Of a DNA stretch of 64,000 nt, positions 11,118 through 23,400 are shown piece after piece. The stretch comes from Aphanomyces cochlioides. Its lineage: Eukaryota; Oomycota; Saprolegniomycetes; Saprolegniales; Verrucalvaceae. A model generated the notes under the pieces. The model ran no database searches. It worked only from the letters and a program-made list of their open reading frames with translations, and was not told where the DNA came from. The stretch's first letter is position 1, and every line of letters begins with the position of its first letter. Location: contig JAHQRK010000012.1 of NCBI GenBank assembly GCA_019828595.1, positions 1,674,001 to 1,738,000 of the forward strand. Direction: 5' to 3'. The position numbers and the translations under genes were made by a program.

Positions 11118-12581
11118 ATGGAAGTGACACAAGAAGCTGGCGGCATCCCAGACATCGAACTCCCGAGCGATGTATTCGACTTGGACTTCCACCCGACTGG
11201 AAACATTGTCGCGGCTGGCATGATTGACGGAAAAGTCCAAGCGTATGGACTCTTTATGAGACAGGAACAGATTTTGACTGTGTTGGCGTAGGTATCAATA
11301 CAGCCCGGAAGGCAACACGAGCGTGCTCTCGTTAAATCATCATCAAGACGCCTGCCGTGTAGTCATGTTTTCCGAAGATGGCAATGGCAAGAAAGTCATA
11401 TGCTGACTGTGTGATTGATATGGTGTTATTGTAGCTTTGTACACGGCTTCGAGCGACAAGTCGATTCGAGCGTATGATACCCACGGTGGAGTTCTCTGGG
11501 CGGAATTGAATGCCCATCTGTATGTGAAATACCTGGCAGGTCGTAAGCAATGTTAACTTGGCTATCAGGCACCCTGTCAATCAACTGCACCGAATTTCCA
11601 ACAATGTTATCACAAGTGGCGACGACCAAGGCTGTGTCAAGGTACTTGATCGTCTTTCAACGCAATACCTCAGGGAAAATGTAGATGTGGGATGTCCGAC
11701 AGCGTCGTTGCGTCGTCGAATGGAACGAGCACACGGTAATTGGACTTGGAGAAGATGGTTGTTCTGATGTTTGATTCAGGATTACATTTCGGACATGACG
11801 ACCAACGATGCCAAGGACACACTACTCGTCACAGGGTATGAACCCCAATTAAGCTTCCCGCATCATGCTTACCTCTTTGCGCGTAGTGGTGATGGTCGTT
11901 TGTCGGTCTACGACTTGAAGAAGAACAAATTTGTCCAAAAGAGTGATGAACTGGATGACGAACTCCTGTCTGTGAAGATCATCAAGGTTTTGCATCCTCA
12001 ATCTTGAATCTGTAGCATGACATATATGTAGAACGGTCGCAAAGTTGTCTGTGGATCACAAGACGGCGTTTTGGTCATCTTCAGTTGGGACACATGGGGT
12101 GATATGTCAGATCGCTTCCCCGGCCATCCTGATTCTGTTGAAACTATTCTTAAAGTCGACGAAGACACGATCTTGACTGGTTCCAGTGATGGCATCATCC
12201 GGTACGTTTGATAACAACAATTTCGCCAAATGACTTTGCGGCAGAGTCGTTCAAATCCATCCCAACAAGCTTTTGGGGTTGATTGGGGACCACGAAGATA
12301 TGCCAGTCGAAGTGCTCAAGTTCTCACATGACAAGCGAATTGTTGGCAGTGTGTCTCACACAAATAAGGTCCACTTTTGGGACGTCGGGTATCTCTACGA
12401 CGAAGACGGTGGCGAAGATGATGAGGATGATGGTGAAGAAACCAAAGGACTTCAATTTGACCCAAAGAGTGATGATTCCATGGATGAAAGCGATGATGAC
12501 GATGACGATGACATTGACCAAGCTCGACAAGGCCGTCAAGCTTTCCCGACAAAGAGGGAAGCTTTCTTCTCCGATCTTTAA
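11118..12581 (+). CDS. WD40-repeat protein, WDR55/Jip5-like
   Basis: Probable ribosome-biogenesis factor; WDR55 and yeast Jip5 act in nucleolar pre-rRNA processing. The start is ATG 11118 (MEVTQEAGG). WD repeats run through the protein: DVFDLDFHPTGNIVAAGMIDG, LYTASSDKSIRAYD, NVITSGDDQGCVKV followed by WDVRQRRCVVEW, SGDGRLSVYDLKKNKFVQKS, VVCGSQDGVLVIFSWDTWGD and TILTGSSDGIIRVV. The order and the acidic tail (rich in D and E, about 12410-12520) fit WDR55. Several short introns are present, for instance near 11291, 11435, 11524 and 12203. The protein ends KREAFFSDL with TAA at 12581. Orthology is by pattern recognition; the WD40 fold is certain, the WDR55 name likely. Confidence 0.8.
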
Positions 12582-12782
12582 GTGAATTTAGACAATTTGT
12601 ATTGCAGTTCTCAAGTTGATACACCATGCCTTCTGCTCCAATTCAGTGACACCAACAGGCCATCATTGATGCATCTAGCAAGGACACGACGATGCTTGAA
12701 GCAATAATACATTACATCAAATTTGGCATGCTATTTGGTTGATTGTACAATAAATTGTCTGCTGCGAGCAACATAAGGCTCT

Positions 12783-14137
12783 CTACATGTTGACATTGGA
12801 GCGCAGGGGAATCTTCGAGACGCCAAGGAATTTGTCCTTTGCGAATTTTCTCGTCACAGCTGTCAGTCGGCTAGATTTCGCCACATTGGCGTTGGCTGTC
12901 ACAATCATTTCATGCATCTCTTTGACACAAGGTCGCATTGCTGCTGTCGAGTACGTTGAGTGGTACTCTGCTGTGGGCGACTATTTTCAAAATGGCGTCA
13001 ACTATGCTTTATCAGACGACAGAACGTACCCAGATTGGATGCTGCTCCATGAGAGCTCGAGCCAAGTAGACACCAGAAGCCGCAATCATGGACGGGGGAT
13101 AACGTAACAATTTGTACTCTTGGAGGCTTCTGTCAACCAAGTAATTCGCATAGAGCTGGATTTTCTGATCTTTTGTCTTGGTGGCTTTCAAGAATCGATT
13201 CATAAATTGGTAAGAAGTGGGGACTGTCACGCGATAGCCAATGCTTCGAAGCAATTCTTCTTCCATTTGAAACAATTCTTGCAGAGAGTAGGCATTGTCC
13301 GTGATTTTAACAAAGTCTTTGGCTTCAGGCGGATAAATCTCTTCATACTTGGCAGCGATGAATAACGCCGTGATCCCAACTAGCTGAAGGCGAGCACGGG
13401 GAAGGGTGAGGTTCTTTTCCAAGTGGCGATCGATGAGGTTGACGGCAATGTGCAAGGTTTGTTCCAACAGACTGTACTTGTAATGCACATCGACGAGCCA
13501 GTCTATCAGAATAGAACGCATCTTGGTGTTGATATCCACTTGATCGAGCATATAGTTTGGGCTAGCAAGTCGAAGTTTCTATTCAGGGGAGGTTGGTGCT
13601 TGAGTATCATCATCGTGTCAACCTCAGCAGCGAAATAGTGTTTGTGGATTTCAGCCGCATATTGCCAACAAGAGCGCTCGTTTCCCTTATCTTCTCGGTC
13701 AATATCGAACTCGTCGTCTGCGTCTAGAAATTGCTCGATGTTGATTGCAAAGTTTGAAATTTGACTACTCAAGCCTGGAGTGGCAGGCGAGATGTGTTTC
13801 TTGGGCGACCCTACAGAAGATCGACGGATGACTTCTTCACGTCGCTCGACTTTAATGTTTTCAAGAATAGCCTTCTTGTTGGACGTCACCTAAAGTCGCA
13901 AGTTAGTTTGCTTAGCCCTGTGCGAAATGCCAACCGTCGACTTGTTGGTTATGTTGCCAAGCGCCGGTCGCTTAAAACTCTGCTGTGGCTTTGTAATATT
14001 GCCAAACGTCGTCACGCGGTCTCCATGCTTGAGTCCACCGCGGTCACCGAAAGGTTTATACGCCTACGCATGCGCATTACATTCGTCGATGGGAAATTCG
14101 TCAGGGATACTCGAGGTCGAACGAGCTTGGACGCCAT
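12783..14137 (-). CDS. B-type mitotic cyclin
   Basis: Regulatory partner of CDK1 for entry into mitosis. All five exons join in frame: 14137-14111, 14063-13935, 13889-13623, 13578-13030 and 12980-12783, giving 389 residues. The N-terminus holds a perfect destruction box, RPALGNITN (about residues 39-47), for APC/C-dependent degradation. The cyclin box begins with NYMLDQVDINTKMRSILIDWL and contains IAAKYEEIYPPE, the classical K...E pair. The C-terminal cyclin fold ends LTAVTRKFAKDKFLGVSKI. The introns are 44-49 nt. Protein length and D-box position are normal for cyclin B. It is convergent with the WDR55-like gene. Confidence 0.92.
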
Positions 14138-15134
14138 AGCATTTTCGTCATTTGTTTGTGAAGTTGACTGCATTCTCACTGTGGGTATGGCGGATGGCTG
14201 TACGTCCTAAGGGCAATCTTCTGCAATGGCGATATTGGCGTAGAGTCAGCACCGGCTCGAGATCTTCCTTCGCTTTTGGCGATCGAAGTTCAGCTCACGA
14301 ATCCACCCAAAAATATGAGACGCCAGCCATTTTATTTAATTTTATTATAATATGACAGAAAATCAATTCAGTATTAGTATACATGACGAATAATATTATA
14401 AATTTTGCTCTGCGAAAGGTCCTACTTTTTGAAATTTCAAAAATCCAAATGCGATATTCCGGATAAAAATATTTATCCGAAATTGTAGAGAACGCAACCC
14501 CAAAACGCCTGTCACCTTGACGCTTTTCACAAAAAACACAGGAAACGTTCATAGACAGACCCAGATGTTGTAACCCTATTGGATCTCCTGGTCTGCTTTT
14601 GGAGGTATGGAGCGACGAGTATAAAGTCGCCAATTGACTAGGGCTAACTAGATCCGAGAGGATGGAATCAAAGCAAGCATAGCAGGAGTGCTGCCTTTGA
14701 GATGGTTATCATCCGAATTTTTAGTCAAAATAGCTGACAAATAAGTTGCCCTGACAACATTTGGGTCGAATTGTATAAATTGGACGAGGGGGGAATGTCC
14801 GACATCACATTGCATTCTGCGTGCAGATGTAGCAAAACTGGCTTAAATGTCATAGCGAGCTGCAGGCAACTTCAGCCGTTGTATTCTCACTTTACAAGGA
14901 TGTCTTGAGAACCATGGCAACCGAGGTGAAGATTTCATTTATAGGCTGTCCATCCTCACTTGATTGATGCAAAATAGACTCTAATTCCAGCTTAGTTTAT
15001 TTCTTTAAGAGCTACTTTGATTTGATCAGTGTATCGAAGTGTACACAGGGTTGTTCATAATATTTCAAGGAGGGGGCAGACTGTGTTCTCTTTTGCAGTC
15101 CCATCAGTTGAAGATCGGATATCTGTTGGGCGGG
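14138..15134. other. Intergenic region upstream of cyclin B and of the coiled-coil gene
   Basis: About 1 kb, AT-rich, between two divergent starts. No convincing gene. It contains the inverted TCCGGATA copy at 14458-14481. An upstream exon of the coiled-coil gene may lie near 15030-15120. Confidence 0.4.
14458..14481. promoter_or_regulatory. TCCGGATA inverted pair (copy 3)
   Basis: TCCGGATA at 14458-14465 and its near-complement TATCCGAA at 14474-14481 form an inverted arrangement, about 320 bp upstream of cyclin B. Confidence 0.4.
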
Positions 15135-16164
15135 ATGGACTCGCCGTACTCGTTGTCGTACTCGCCTATGGTTCCCTACATGGATATGGATTGCGAGAGA
15201 GGCATATTTGGACAGTCAACGATGCTGCTATCACCGGAGTCTGAAGTGGCAATCATTCGAGCGTTACTGCGATGGGGAGAACTCAAATGCCAAACGTCAT
15301 ACGAACATCTCAAGCAACTTAACCTGCCATTCCTCAATCGCTTGATTGCTGCTACAGAAACAGTCGTCGGACGCATCGGTCTTCAAAGATGGGTCGATTC
15401 TCTGGCTGCCTATTGCGACCCACTGACAGCCTCTATTGACAAATATCTTGCGCAACATCTCTTGAGCACACTTGCTTTTGCATTGGAGCATCCAAATCGG
15501 GAAAGGAGAGGCGTTGATGAAGAGAAGTTAGCCCTGGAAAATCGAATTCGTGAATTGGATAGGCTCGTCGATGAATATCAAGTCAAATATCTCAAGGAAA
15601 AACACAAGAAAGACCAACTACAGCATGAACTTACAGGCGCACGTCTCATGCACAAAGAGAGTGCCATTCAGGCATGGACAAAGATCAATAAACTCGAAGA
15701 GGAAGTCAAGCGCGTGCAAGCTCAAAGCAATGAAAACTCGTTGCGCGCGTGGTCTAGGATAAGCACCCTCGAAGAAGAATTGGCCGCAGCGACACAACCC
15801 CACGATGTCTCTGAAGACACGACCGACGGCGATGGTGAATGCGCCAACGACATCGAAGCCAAAGAAGCGTCCTCCGCCAAGTCACAGGAACTGGCCGTTG
15901 AAAATGCTACTTTGAAATCCAAGTTGAAACACACAGAGCAAAAGCTCATGTGGACTATGCTGGTGCTTTCCATGCAGAAGAAAGACGCGTCGCGGTAAGA
16001 ATTGTGTCGTCGTAGAGTGTCCTTGATATGTAAATGCTGTACTAACTGACGTCTGTTTTCTCATCACGGGGTCCCTTCTCTGCAGCAGCGACTTTGCTCT
16101 CGCATCGAACACTACGTTCTTTCCTCCCTCAGGTTTTCCATGTGACGGCTCTCACTTCACATAA
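15135..16164 (+). CDS. Coiled-coil protein of unknown function
   Basis: Not recognised. The start is set at ATG 15135 (MDSPYSLSY); the frame is open further upstream without an ATG, so a 5' exon is possible. Residues about 30-110 are helical (SEVAIIRALLRWGELKC, LNRLIAATETVVGRIGLQRW) with a BTB/BACK-like feel. From about residue 125 there is a long coiled coil with heptads, including two related segments (ESAIQAWTKINKLEEEVK and ENSLRAWSRISTLEEELA) that look like an internal duplication. An intron at 15995-16085 (91 nt) joins to a short last exon ending at 16164. The BTB/BACK suggestion is weak. Confidence 0.65.
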
Positions 16165-16952
16165 CAGTTAGGATCGTCGGATTGAATTTTGTAAAATGAC
16201 ATGGGAAGACTCGCTCTACAATCCATCTCGCTTTTCAAAATTCTATCAGAGAACGTCAGAACCAACCAAAACCACTGTCCGCACCCTGGCGCTTTCTTTC
16301 ATGATCCATGTGACAAACTTCAACTATCCACTCTACTCTGCACCTTGACCAGGACCATCTATCTCGCTCAGGTGCATCTCGTGGTCACAAGAGTTCCATA
16401 CTGTATTTGGAAGCTTGATATTTATAGTGATGCACGGCGCATGGGAAAAATTACCGTGATGCACTTCTTGGTCGTTCTTTCGACTGGGCGCTGTCAGCCA
16501 AGCGTGTCATCTGTTGGAACTGAAAAGTTTGCGCGATCCAGTCATTGGTGGCCTCATATGTTGACGCATTCTTTTGGCTTGAATGCGTTCAATTGAGGCA
16601 TCACTGATGCCGCATCAGCAGTCCTTCGCAACATCCTGTCGCACGATGTCGACGTGTGATATGAGCTTTTATGCAGCAAAGCTCTTCCATCACATGCCAA
16701 CGACGTTTAGGTCAACGACCTCATGATCACACACCATTTTTATACTGGCCATCTCAAATGAATGGCGTTTGCATAAGATTCCATATCCGGACAAATTATC
16801 CGGATTTCCAACGTCCATTATACAAATCTTATTAAATAGAATGTTGAAATCAGTTTACAAATTCAAACAGAATCTTGATAATTTAAAAACGAATTGCTTC
16901 GAGAGGAAAGGACAGGAGAGATTCATTTGTCAATTTTAGACCTCAACCCACA
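16165..16952. other. Intergenic region with unresolved short reading frames
   Basis: 788 bp. Plus-strand frames from 16198 (MTWEDSLYNPSRF) and minus-strand frames near 16440-16660 (DWIAQTFQFQQMTRLADSA) look partly coding, but I cannot join them into a gene. The end holds the TATCCGGA pair at 16784-16804. Confidence 0.3.
16784..16804. promoter_or_regulatory. TATCCGGA pair, 13-bp spacing (copy 4)
   Basis: TATCCGGA at 16784-16791 and 16797-16804, the reverse complement of copies 1 and 2 with identical 13-bp spacing. It lies 149 bp before the ATG of the SCP2-domain gene. Confidence 0.55.
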
Positions 16953-18293
16953 ATGGAGGATGTGGCGCTAGATATCCCGCGCGCCAAGGAGATTGCGGAA
17001 ATGATGGAATTCTTCGAGTACAGTGTCAAGCCGACCTCGACATTTAATGGCACGATCTGCTTTACGTTTAGCATTGAGAATTCCGACCGAAAATTGCGCT
17101 ATCTTGTCGAATGCAAGAAGCAACATGGCGTTCGAGCACAACGGATCGATATGGAATGTCCCAACATCAAGTACGATTGTGAAGTGACCTCCTCCATTGA
17201 AGACTTCTTGCACGTGTATTCGGGCAAAGCGAGTCCTGGTGAAATGGCCAAGATGTGCTACACAGGCCGCGTCTACATTTCAGGACTGCAGTTCAGACTC
17301 GTTACTCGATTTGCGCAGAGCTTTGATTTTTCGAGCCAGAAGTGGACTGACTTCTATGCATGGCAAAAAAGGCAACAAGAAAGGGGACCACACGGAAGCA
17401 ATATGGACGAACAACCGCTCCTGGAACAACTACCGAAGCAAATTGCGCTGTACATTCGAGGTGGAGTCGTCAACATGTCTGCTGTCCAACGGAATTGCTT
17501 CGAAGCGTCGTTTGGAAGGATCTTCGGGTCTCGCCTTTTTGTTACGTACACTGCGTTGGTTCATCAAGGAATTCAGTTGCGACGAAACACTGATGTGGCA
17601 TACCACTTCAAAGACAAGAAGTTCGGTCGCTCTATCCGATCTATTGCTGGTCACCTTCCAAAGAGACAAGTGCATAAGTTGGGACGCCCATCATTGCACA
17701 CAGAAGTTTTGACGATTTGGGAAGACTCATATCCATTGATTCAAGTAGAATCCGTTGTTTCTGGTTGCTCAATGGATAAATCTGTCATTTCGTGGAGTGA
17801 CAGTCTCCTCAGCAGTTTGCAAGGCAACGAAGTTGGGTCATCAATGGATGAAAGCACCACTATGGAGTCAAAGACGCGTCGAATCGATTTGCGCGATGCT
17901 GGAATGCAGCAGTTGAGCAAGATTATGGATAATGTTGTTGGAGAACGCCAACCAGTGACCAAGTCCAATTACCTGTCTGCTCCTGCGCGCTTGATGTGCG
18001 AAATTCGCAAGTGGTTAAATCAAGCCAACGAGCAGCAGTCGACATCGGTGCCATTGCATAGTGTGCTTCGAGATATCGATACGATGATTGCTGCTGAATT
18101 GGGCAAACCCACTCGTCCTGCTCAGTTGATCCAAAAAGAACTGAAGACCACCGAGATCATCCGATACAACACACGCCGCGATTTGGCACGTATGAAACAA
18201 TCCATTGCGGGTTTGAAACGAAACCTGCTTGCCCACCAAATGAACCCCAAGTCCCTTCCCGACAGCATGAACTGCCTCATGTTGGACTACTAA
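16953..18293 (+). CDS. SCP2 sterol-transfer-domain protein, single exon
   Basis: 446 residues without an intron, unusual for this window. Residues about 20-135 resemble an SCP2/sterol-carrier fold: a variant of the beta-sheet core (FNGTICFTFSIENSDRK), then SSIEDFLHVYSGKASPGEMAKMCYTGRVYISG, which matches the conserved 'DFL..lsGk.sP..A...G.l.i.G' stretch. The rest is not assigned: a basic middle, a Ser-rich segment (about 280-310) and a helical C-terminus ending CLMLDY. Lipid binding is inferred from the SCP2 resemblance. The start ATG 16953 follows an AT-rich leader. Confidence 0.65.
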   Translation: MEDVALDIPRAKEIAEMMEFFEYSVKPTSTFNGTICFTFSIENSDRKLRYLVECKKQHGVRAQRIDMECPNIKYDCEVTSSIEDFLHVYSGKASPGEMAKMCYTGRVYISGLQFRLVTRFAQSFDFSSQKWTDFYAWQKRQQERGPHGSNMDEQPLLEQLPKQIALYIRGGVVNMSAVQRNCFEASFGRIFGSRLFVTYTALVHQGIQLRRNTDVAYHFKDKKFGRSIRSIAGHLPKRQVHKLGRPSLHTEVLTIWEDSYPLIQVESVVSGCSMDKSVISWSDSLLSSLQGNEVGSSMDESTTMESKTRRIDLRDAGMQQLSKIMDNVVGERQPVTKSNYLSAPARLMCEIRKWLNQANEQQSTSVPLHSVLRDIDTMIAAELGKPTRPAQLIQKELKTTEIIRYNTRRDLARMKQSIAGLKRNLLAHQMNPKSLPDSMNCLMLDY

Positions 18294-18360
18294 ATGCGTT
18301 GCCCTGATATTTATTACACTATAGCTCTCTTGTTGAATGCTACATCTCTGTAAGTCTTTG

Positions 18361-20357
18361 TTAGAAAACACGTGTGCCATAAACACTAAAGCGATACAAA
18401 CAAGTGAACTTGTCGTTCCCGTGGTTCGACAATATGCGCAACGTCACACCAACAACTTTTGTCGTAGTAGCCTAGGATGGTGAAGTCAGAAACGTTGAAT
18501 GGTTCGGATCCCATACTTGATCATTAAGGAAGAATCGCTGGGAGGTGCCGCCATTTTTCAAGTATTGGAAGGAGCCAAAGTTTACTTGGCGTACATCTTT
18601 GCTCTTGTCGTAAAGGACCAGCCCCTAGTGATCACAGTGAGGATCTGAAAAGCTTGAATAGACGTACAATGACTTGGATATTTTTGGGAGCAGAACCAAA
18701 ATTCACAGCGATGGATGGGTCAATATGGTAAATCTCAACGGATTGAGGGACAATAGGATAGGCAAGCTTGACGGAGAGACTGCCTGAAGCACCTTCCATT
18801 GTCCAACAATTGCCAAGATCAACATTGTCCTACGTCGTGTATTGTAAGCAATTCACGACTTCACTAGCATACCGTGATGGCACTTTCAGGATGCTGATTC
18901 ACAAGAGGACAAGAGGAACCAAGGATCGAACACAAAGGAAAGGCATTGAATGTCTTGGATGTGAACGGCGACTCAGAGAATAGTGACTGCACCACTCCGA
19001 TAAGCTTGTGGCTACTTAAATCACTATAGATAGAAGATTAGATTGAGCAGGTGGATTCACTTTATGCCTTTGAAAGCGCAATACGCGTGCACCACTGGAA
19101 GAGCTGGCATAATCGATTATCGATTTCGCAGGAAAAGTGTGCGCTTGGCCAGCACTTTGCCCAACAAATTGTTCGATGTGACTCAACGTTGAGTTTCGTA
19201 GCGTCTGAAGAGCCTGTGAGTGCTTGTGCTCGAGTCGCGTGGCTTCATCCGTTAGTAAGCGGGTCATCTTGTCTTGAACTAACGCGATTTCAGCCGATAC
19301 GATGGCAGACACTTTTTGTTCAGTGGCTTGTGGATTTGTGGCATCTTGGACAGCATCCAAGACATGCTTCTTGTTACTCTCGACAAGTTCTTCCACGTCC
19401 TATGCACATCGTAAGCCAAGAATACTCTTCAATCAGAACCTCAACGAGCGTCTTGTACGTTTTCAAGTCTTTTTCAAACAAGCTGGCTTGTGTCGTAATT
19501 TGTCGTAGACCAGTCTCCAATGGTTGCAATGCCGTCTTGTACTCGGTTTTCTGGTAATTGTGAGTTACTACACAGTGCACATGGACTGTACCAATTCTCG
19601 GGTGCTCTTCTTGACCGCAGCTTGAATCATTTCAGATACATGGTCGAGAACACTGGTTGGGATATCACCGGTGGAAGTTCTCGCACGGTCCAACAAAGTA
19701 TCAATACTCTTTGATGATTGCTCGTACAAGAACATTATCTCTTCGATGCGTGCTTCTTGCTCTTGCTGGAATTTCTTGAAGCTGCTGATGTCTTTAATAA
19801 TTGCATCCATGTGTACTTGAATTGTACTGATAGACGCAGCACGACCGGGAGATGTCAATGACGTTGGGGAAGCTTGAATAGCAGTGATCAGATATCTGCC
19901 AACGCGTGAACATCAGAACTATCAAAATGCTTTACCGTGGAAGAACAAGTGCAACAATCAAGCACAGAAAGGGCAGCAAGAACCACGTGTAGTTGAGAAT
20001 TTCGACAAGCATTCGTAATCCGCTGGCCTAGTCAGCGTGAACCTCTGTCAATGAAAATGCATTTAATCATACCGTGATTTTGCGGACGCGTTTTCCAAAG
20101 CCAACTTTGTTCTGTTGAACAAATTGCACATCGTTCTCTTCTTCCTCTTCTTCTTCAAACGCAAATGTGCCCTCATTCTCATCATTGTCTGCGGCAAAAG
20201 TTCGATCGCTGGGAGCTGGTGAATTGAAAGGCGTAGCATCCGACAAAATATCATCGTCTCTGTCTTTCTGTGGCGTTTCCATGTTCCATCGCCGACCTCT
20301 CTTTGGTGGTGGCGTCTCCATCGGAGAGTTCATCTGGGAGCGCAGGACCCTCGACAT
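18361..20357 (-). CDS. SUN-domain nuclear envelope protein
   Basis: Inner-nuclear-membrane half of the LINC complex, linking nucleus to cytoskeleton. From ATG 20357 (MSRVLRSQM): a nucleoplasmic N-terminus with basic and Glu-rich patches (near 20130), a membrane helix near 20010-19930 (LNYTWFLLPFLCLIVALVL), a lumenal coiled coil over 19860-19100, then a C-terminal SUN domain. The SUN domain shows CWTMEGASGSLSVKLAYPIVP, VEIYHIDPSIAVNFGSAPKNIQV, GLVLYDKS and the final VTLRILSNHGNDKFTCLYRFSVYG, in the family order. Several introns interrupt it, including one just before ATTTKVVGV near 18475. It shares a 100-bp divergent promoter with the ULK4-like gene. Confidence 0.88.
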
Positions 20358-20393
20358 TTGCCAAACACAAAGTGAAAGGCGGCAAAATCCAAT

Positions 20394-20414
20394 TATCCGG
20401 ATGACATCCGGATA
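20394..20414. promoter_or_regulatory. TATCCGGAT / ATCCGGATA inverted pair in divergent promoter (copy 5)
   Basis: TATCCGGAT at 20394-20402 and ATCCGGATA at 20406-20414 form a 9-bp perfect inverted repeat around a 3-bp centre. It sits between the SUN start (20357) and the ULK4-like start (20458), 37 and 44 bp away. Confidence 0.6.
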
Positions 20415-20457
20415 AAGGTGAGATTTTAAAAAAAGATTTGCACTCTTGGATTGTTCA

Positions 20458-23400
20458 ATGGAAAATTACAACATCTACAACGAGATCGGCCGCGGGCAGC
20501 ATTCTTACGTCTACAAGGCAAGGCGGAAGCGAAGCATTGAGTATGTTGCGGTGAAAAGTACTGCCAAAGAACGGATGGCCAAGATCTTGAATGAAGTCCA
20601 GTTCCTCCACAAGCTGAACAGCACGCATGTCTTGAAGTTTCATAATTGGTACGAGTCGTCCAACCATATCTGGATCATCTTTGAGTTTTGCATTGGCGGT
20701 GACTTACTCAACTTAATAACGTTGGATAAGTCGTTGCCCGAGTCGTCAATCAAGGTAGTTGGTCCACCGGAGATGAGGAACCTGTGCTAATTGCGCCTGT
20801 AGAATTTTGGACATGATCTTGTGATGGGGCTGCACTATCTCCACACGAATGGAACCATATACTGCGATCTAAAACCCGCCAATGTCCTCATTGATGAATA
20901 TGGATGCTTGAAAGTAAACCTCTCATCCAATCATGCACAGTTCACATTATATACTTTCTAGTTGTCAGACTTCGGACTAGCGCGAAAAATACCGACCGAG
21001 GAGAGCGTTCAAAAAGTATTCGACGAATATACCGTATGCTGCTGAGGCATGAACTTGTCATTAGGACTCACTGGCACCTGGATCACCGCATTATATGGCG
21101 CCGGAATTATTTGAACAAATCCCTGTCCACAGTTTTGCCTCTGATTTTTGGGCTTTGGTACGAGTTATTCTTGCACACATTGATATTCTTGCTCAGGGAT
21201 GTGTTCTTTATGAACTTCGCGCCGGTGTTCAGCCATTTGCAAACCGTGGCTTTTTGGATCTAAGGAATAGGGTATAAGTTCGAGGCCACCATCAATTCTT
21301 AATTCATCATTTAGATTCAAACGACAGAATTGGAGCTGCCGCCAAAAAACGTTGAGATGAGCGACAATTTCTGTCATTTATTAAGACGCCTAATGGAAAA
21401 GGATCCAGCAAAACGAATTGCGTGGTAAATTTGATTTCTTGATTACATCAGATTAACGGCGTAGGGACGAGCTCCTCAATCATCCGTTTTGGGAGACAAG
21501 GCCAGACATCCTAACGACTACTTTGCCTTCGCAAGAGTATTTCACGAAACGCTATCCACCAACGCAGAGCTCGATTTTGGTGGAACATATCAGCCCCAAG
21601 AATGATAGAATTAATGTTGAAACCCTTCAAGAATCATTACCAGCAGTAGAAACTCCTTCGGAGAGGCGATCAATTGCCTCAAACGTCAGTACAAGTACTT
21701 GTTCCAACGATAGTGAAGCCAAAACACGACCAGCCACAGCTCCAATTATCTTGTCCAAACCTAAAGAAGAGTCTCCCCAAGTTGAAGATCCAATCTCTTC
21801 GGAAAATCCATCTCCACCTCCCCCGAAGACTGCACCTTTGCCACAGCATTCTCGCCCAAAAGGCCCCAGTAATTTGACAGTGCGCGACGCCCGGAAGCGA
21901 ATATTTACCACGGCTGACTGTGTTGTCAAACCTATCGTGGCGTGCAATGAGATAGAGAAAGTCTCTGTGCCCCGCATCAACGAGTCCTCCTTGCCATTTA
22001 CAACTGTATCTGCATCATCAATGACAAAACAGAGAGATATTGAAGAAAAGCTCGAAGAAATTTATCACTACCTGCGAGGAGACGCGAGCGTTGCTGAAAA
22101 GCACAATGCGTTGGCGTATCTCTACAGTTTATCAACTTCATCAAAGGTATGTTTTCTGCATGGAACTGAAGCTCAGTTTAAAATTTTAGTTTGCCAACAT
22201 AATTGTCAACAGCTCTCTTCTCGATGTTTTAGTCAAGCTATTGGAGCAATCGACTTCATCAGCTCTGTCTTCGCGCTTGTGCCTAGTCTTGGGCACGATG
22301 ATTCGCTATGCTACATTTATTGCGCCTGATGTCTTTTCAGATATAAAACCCGACGCGTTAATTTTTGTTCTCACGAAGATCCTATCTAACAACGACAATG
22401 TACAAATTACTCGAAGGGCAATGGCTTGCCTGGGAGAACTTGGGTTTTACATGTCAACCCAGTCAGCTAACTTCGGCTCTCCAGTCGTTGACTGCTTTAT
22501 TCGTGGACTCCAAGATCCTGACAGCATTGTGCGACATTATGCCGTCCAAACAGTGTGCAATATTCTTACTCAAGGAGGGTCTGTGGACTTAGTGGCTCAT
22601 TTTGTGAGTCCCTCGGCAGTCCAAGCTCTGATACAACACGGTCTACTTGCCAAACCATCGAATCATTTTCGAGTGTCAATTATGCAAACTCTGTCTCAAG
22701 TGTTAAAACATGTCAATTCATCCCAGTTTGCTGACGTTCAGGAGGCGATATTTTCTATCACAGAAGTACATCTCCCCTTGATTTGGGAGAATCTTGAGTT
22801 TTCGCGAAGCCAAGTCAGATGGACCATTTCATCTTTAAACGTTTTGAATTCTACTTTGGAATTTTCGACAAGAAAAACAACAGACCAATCCACTATGGCA
22901 TTTTTGGATACAATTACACGACTCGATGATATTCGCGATCTTCTCAATACACGTGAACACGAAGAATTGTCAGGACAAGCACAGCATGACGAAAGCGGTC
23001 GATTCAAGGATGTTGACGTCAAATTGACCAACTTGGTACATGGCAAAACCATCTTGCTCATGTATTTTGGGCTTCAAATCAGCCGCGAATTTACCATTCG
23101 GTTTGTCAACAGCAGCATTATTGAGACTATTGAACCCATTTTGGCAACGAGTGAAAGTAATGCTTCATTCACCAAAAAGTATGCTCTACATTCGGCTCAA
23201 CAATTGGTTGCTCTTTTGATTCGTGTGGCTTTGGAAGTGAGTTTCTCGTTAGTTGATGAGTCTACTATCCCCTTGCTGCCATTATTTGAAGGTCTCTTTC
23301 ATCAATTGCTTTCGTATCGCTCCTGCCGTCAATATTTACTCGACCTATTGTTTTCGAGTGAAGATTACGAAGCCTTCATCATGGGCATATCGAATTTACT

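Noticed and set aside
12787..13107. Plus-strand 106-codon ORF (MLTLERRGIF) beyond the WDR55-like gene
   Set aside because: It covers the last exons of cyclin B on the other strand, which are well supported.
16201..16596. 131-codon plus ORF upstream of the SCP2 gene
   Set aside because: Another plus frame and the minus strand look at least as coding; no splice model worked.
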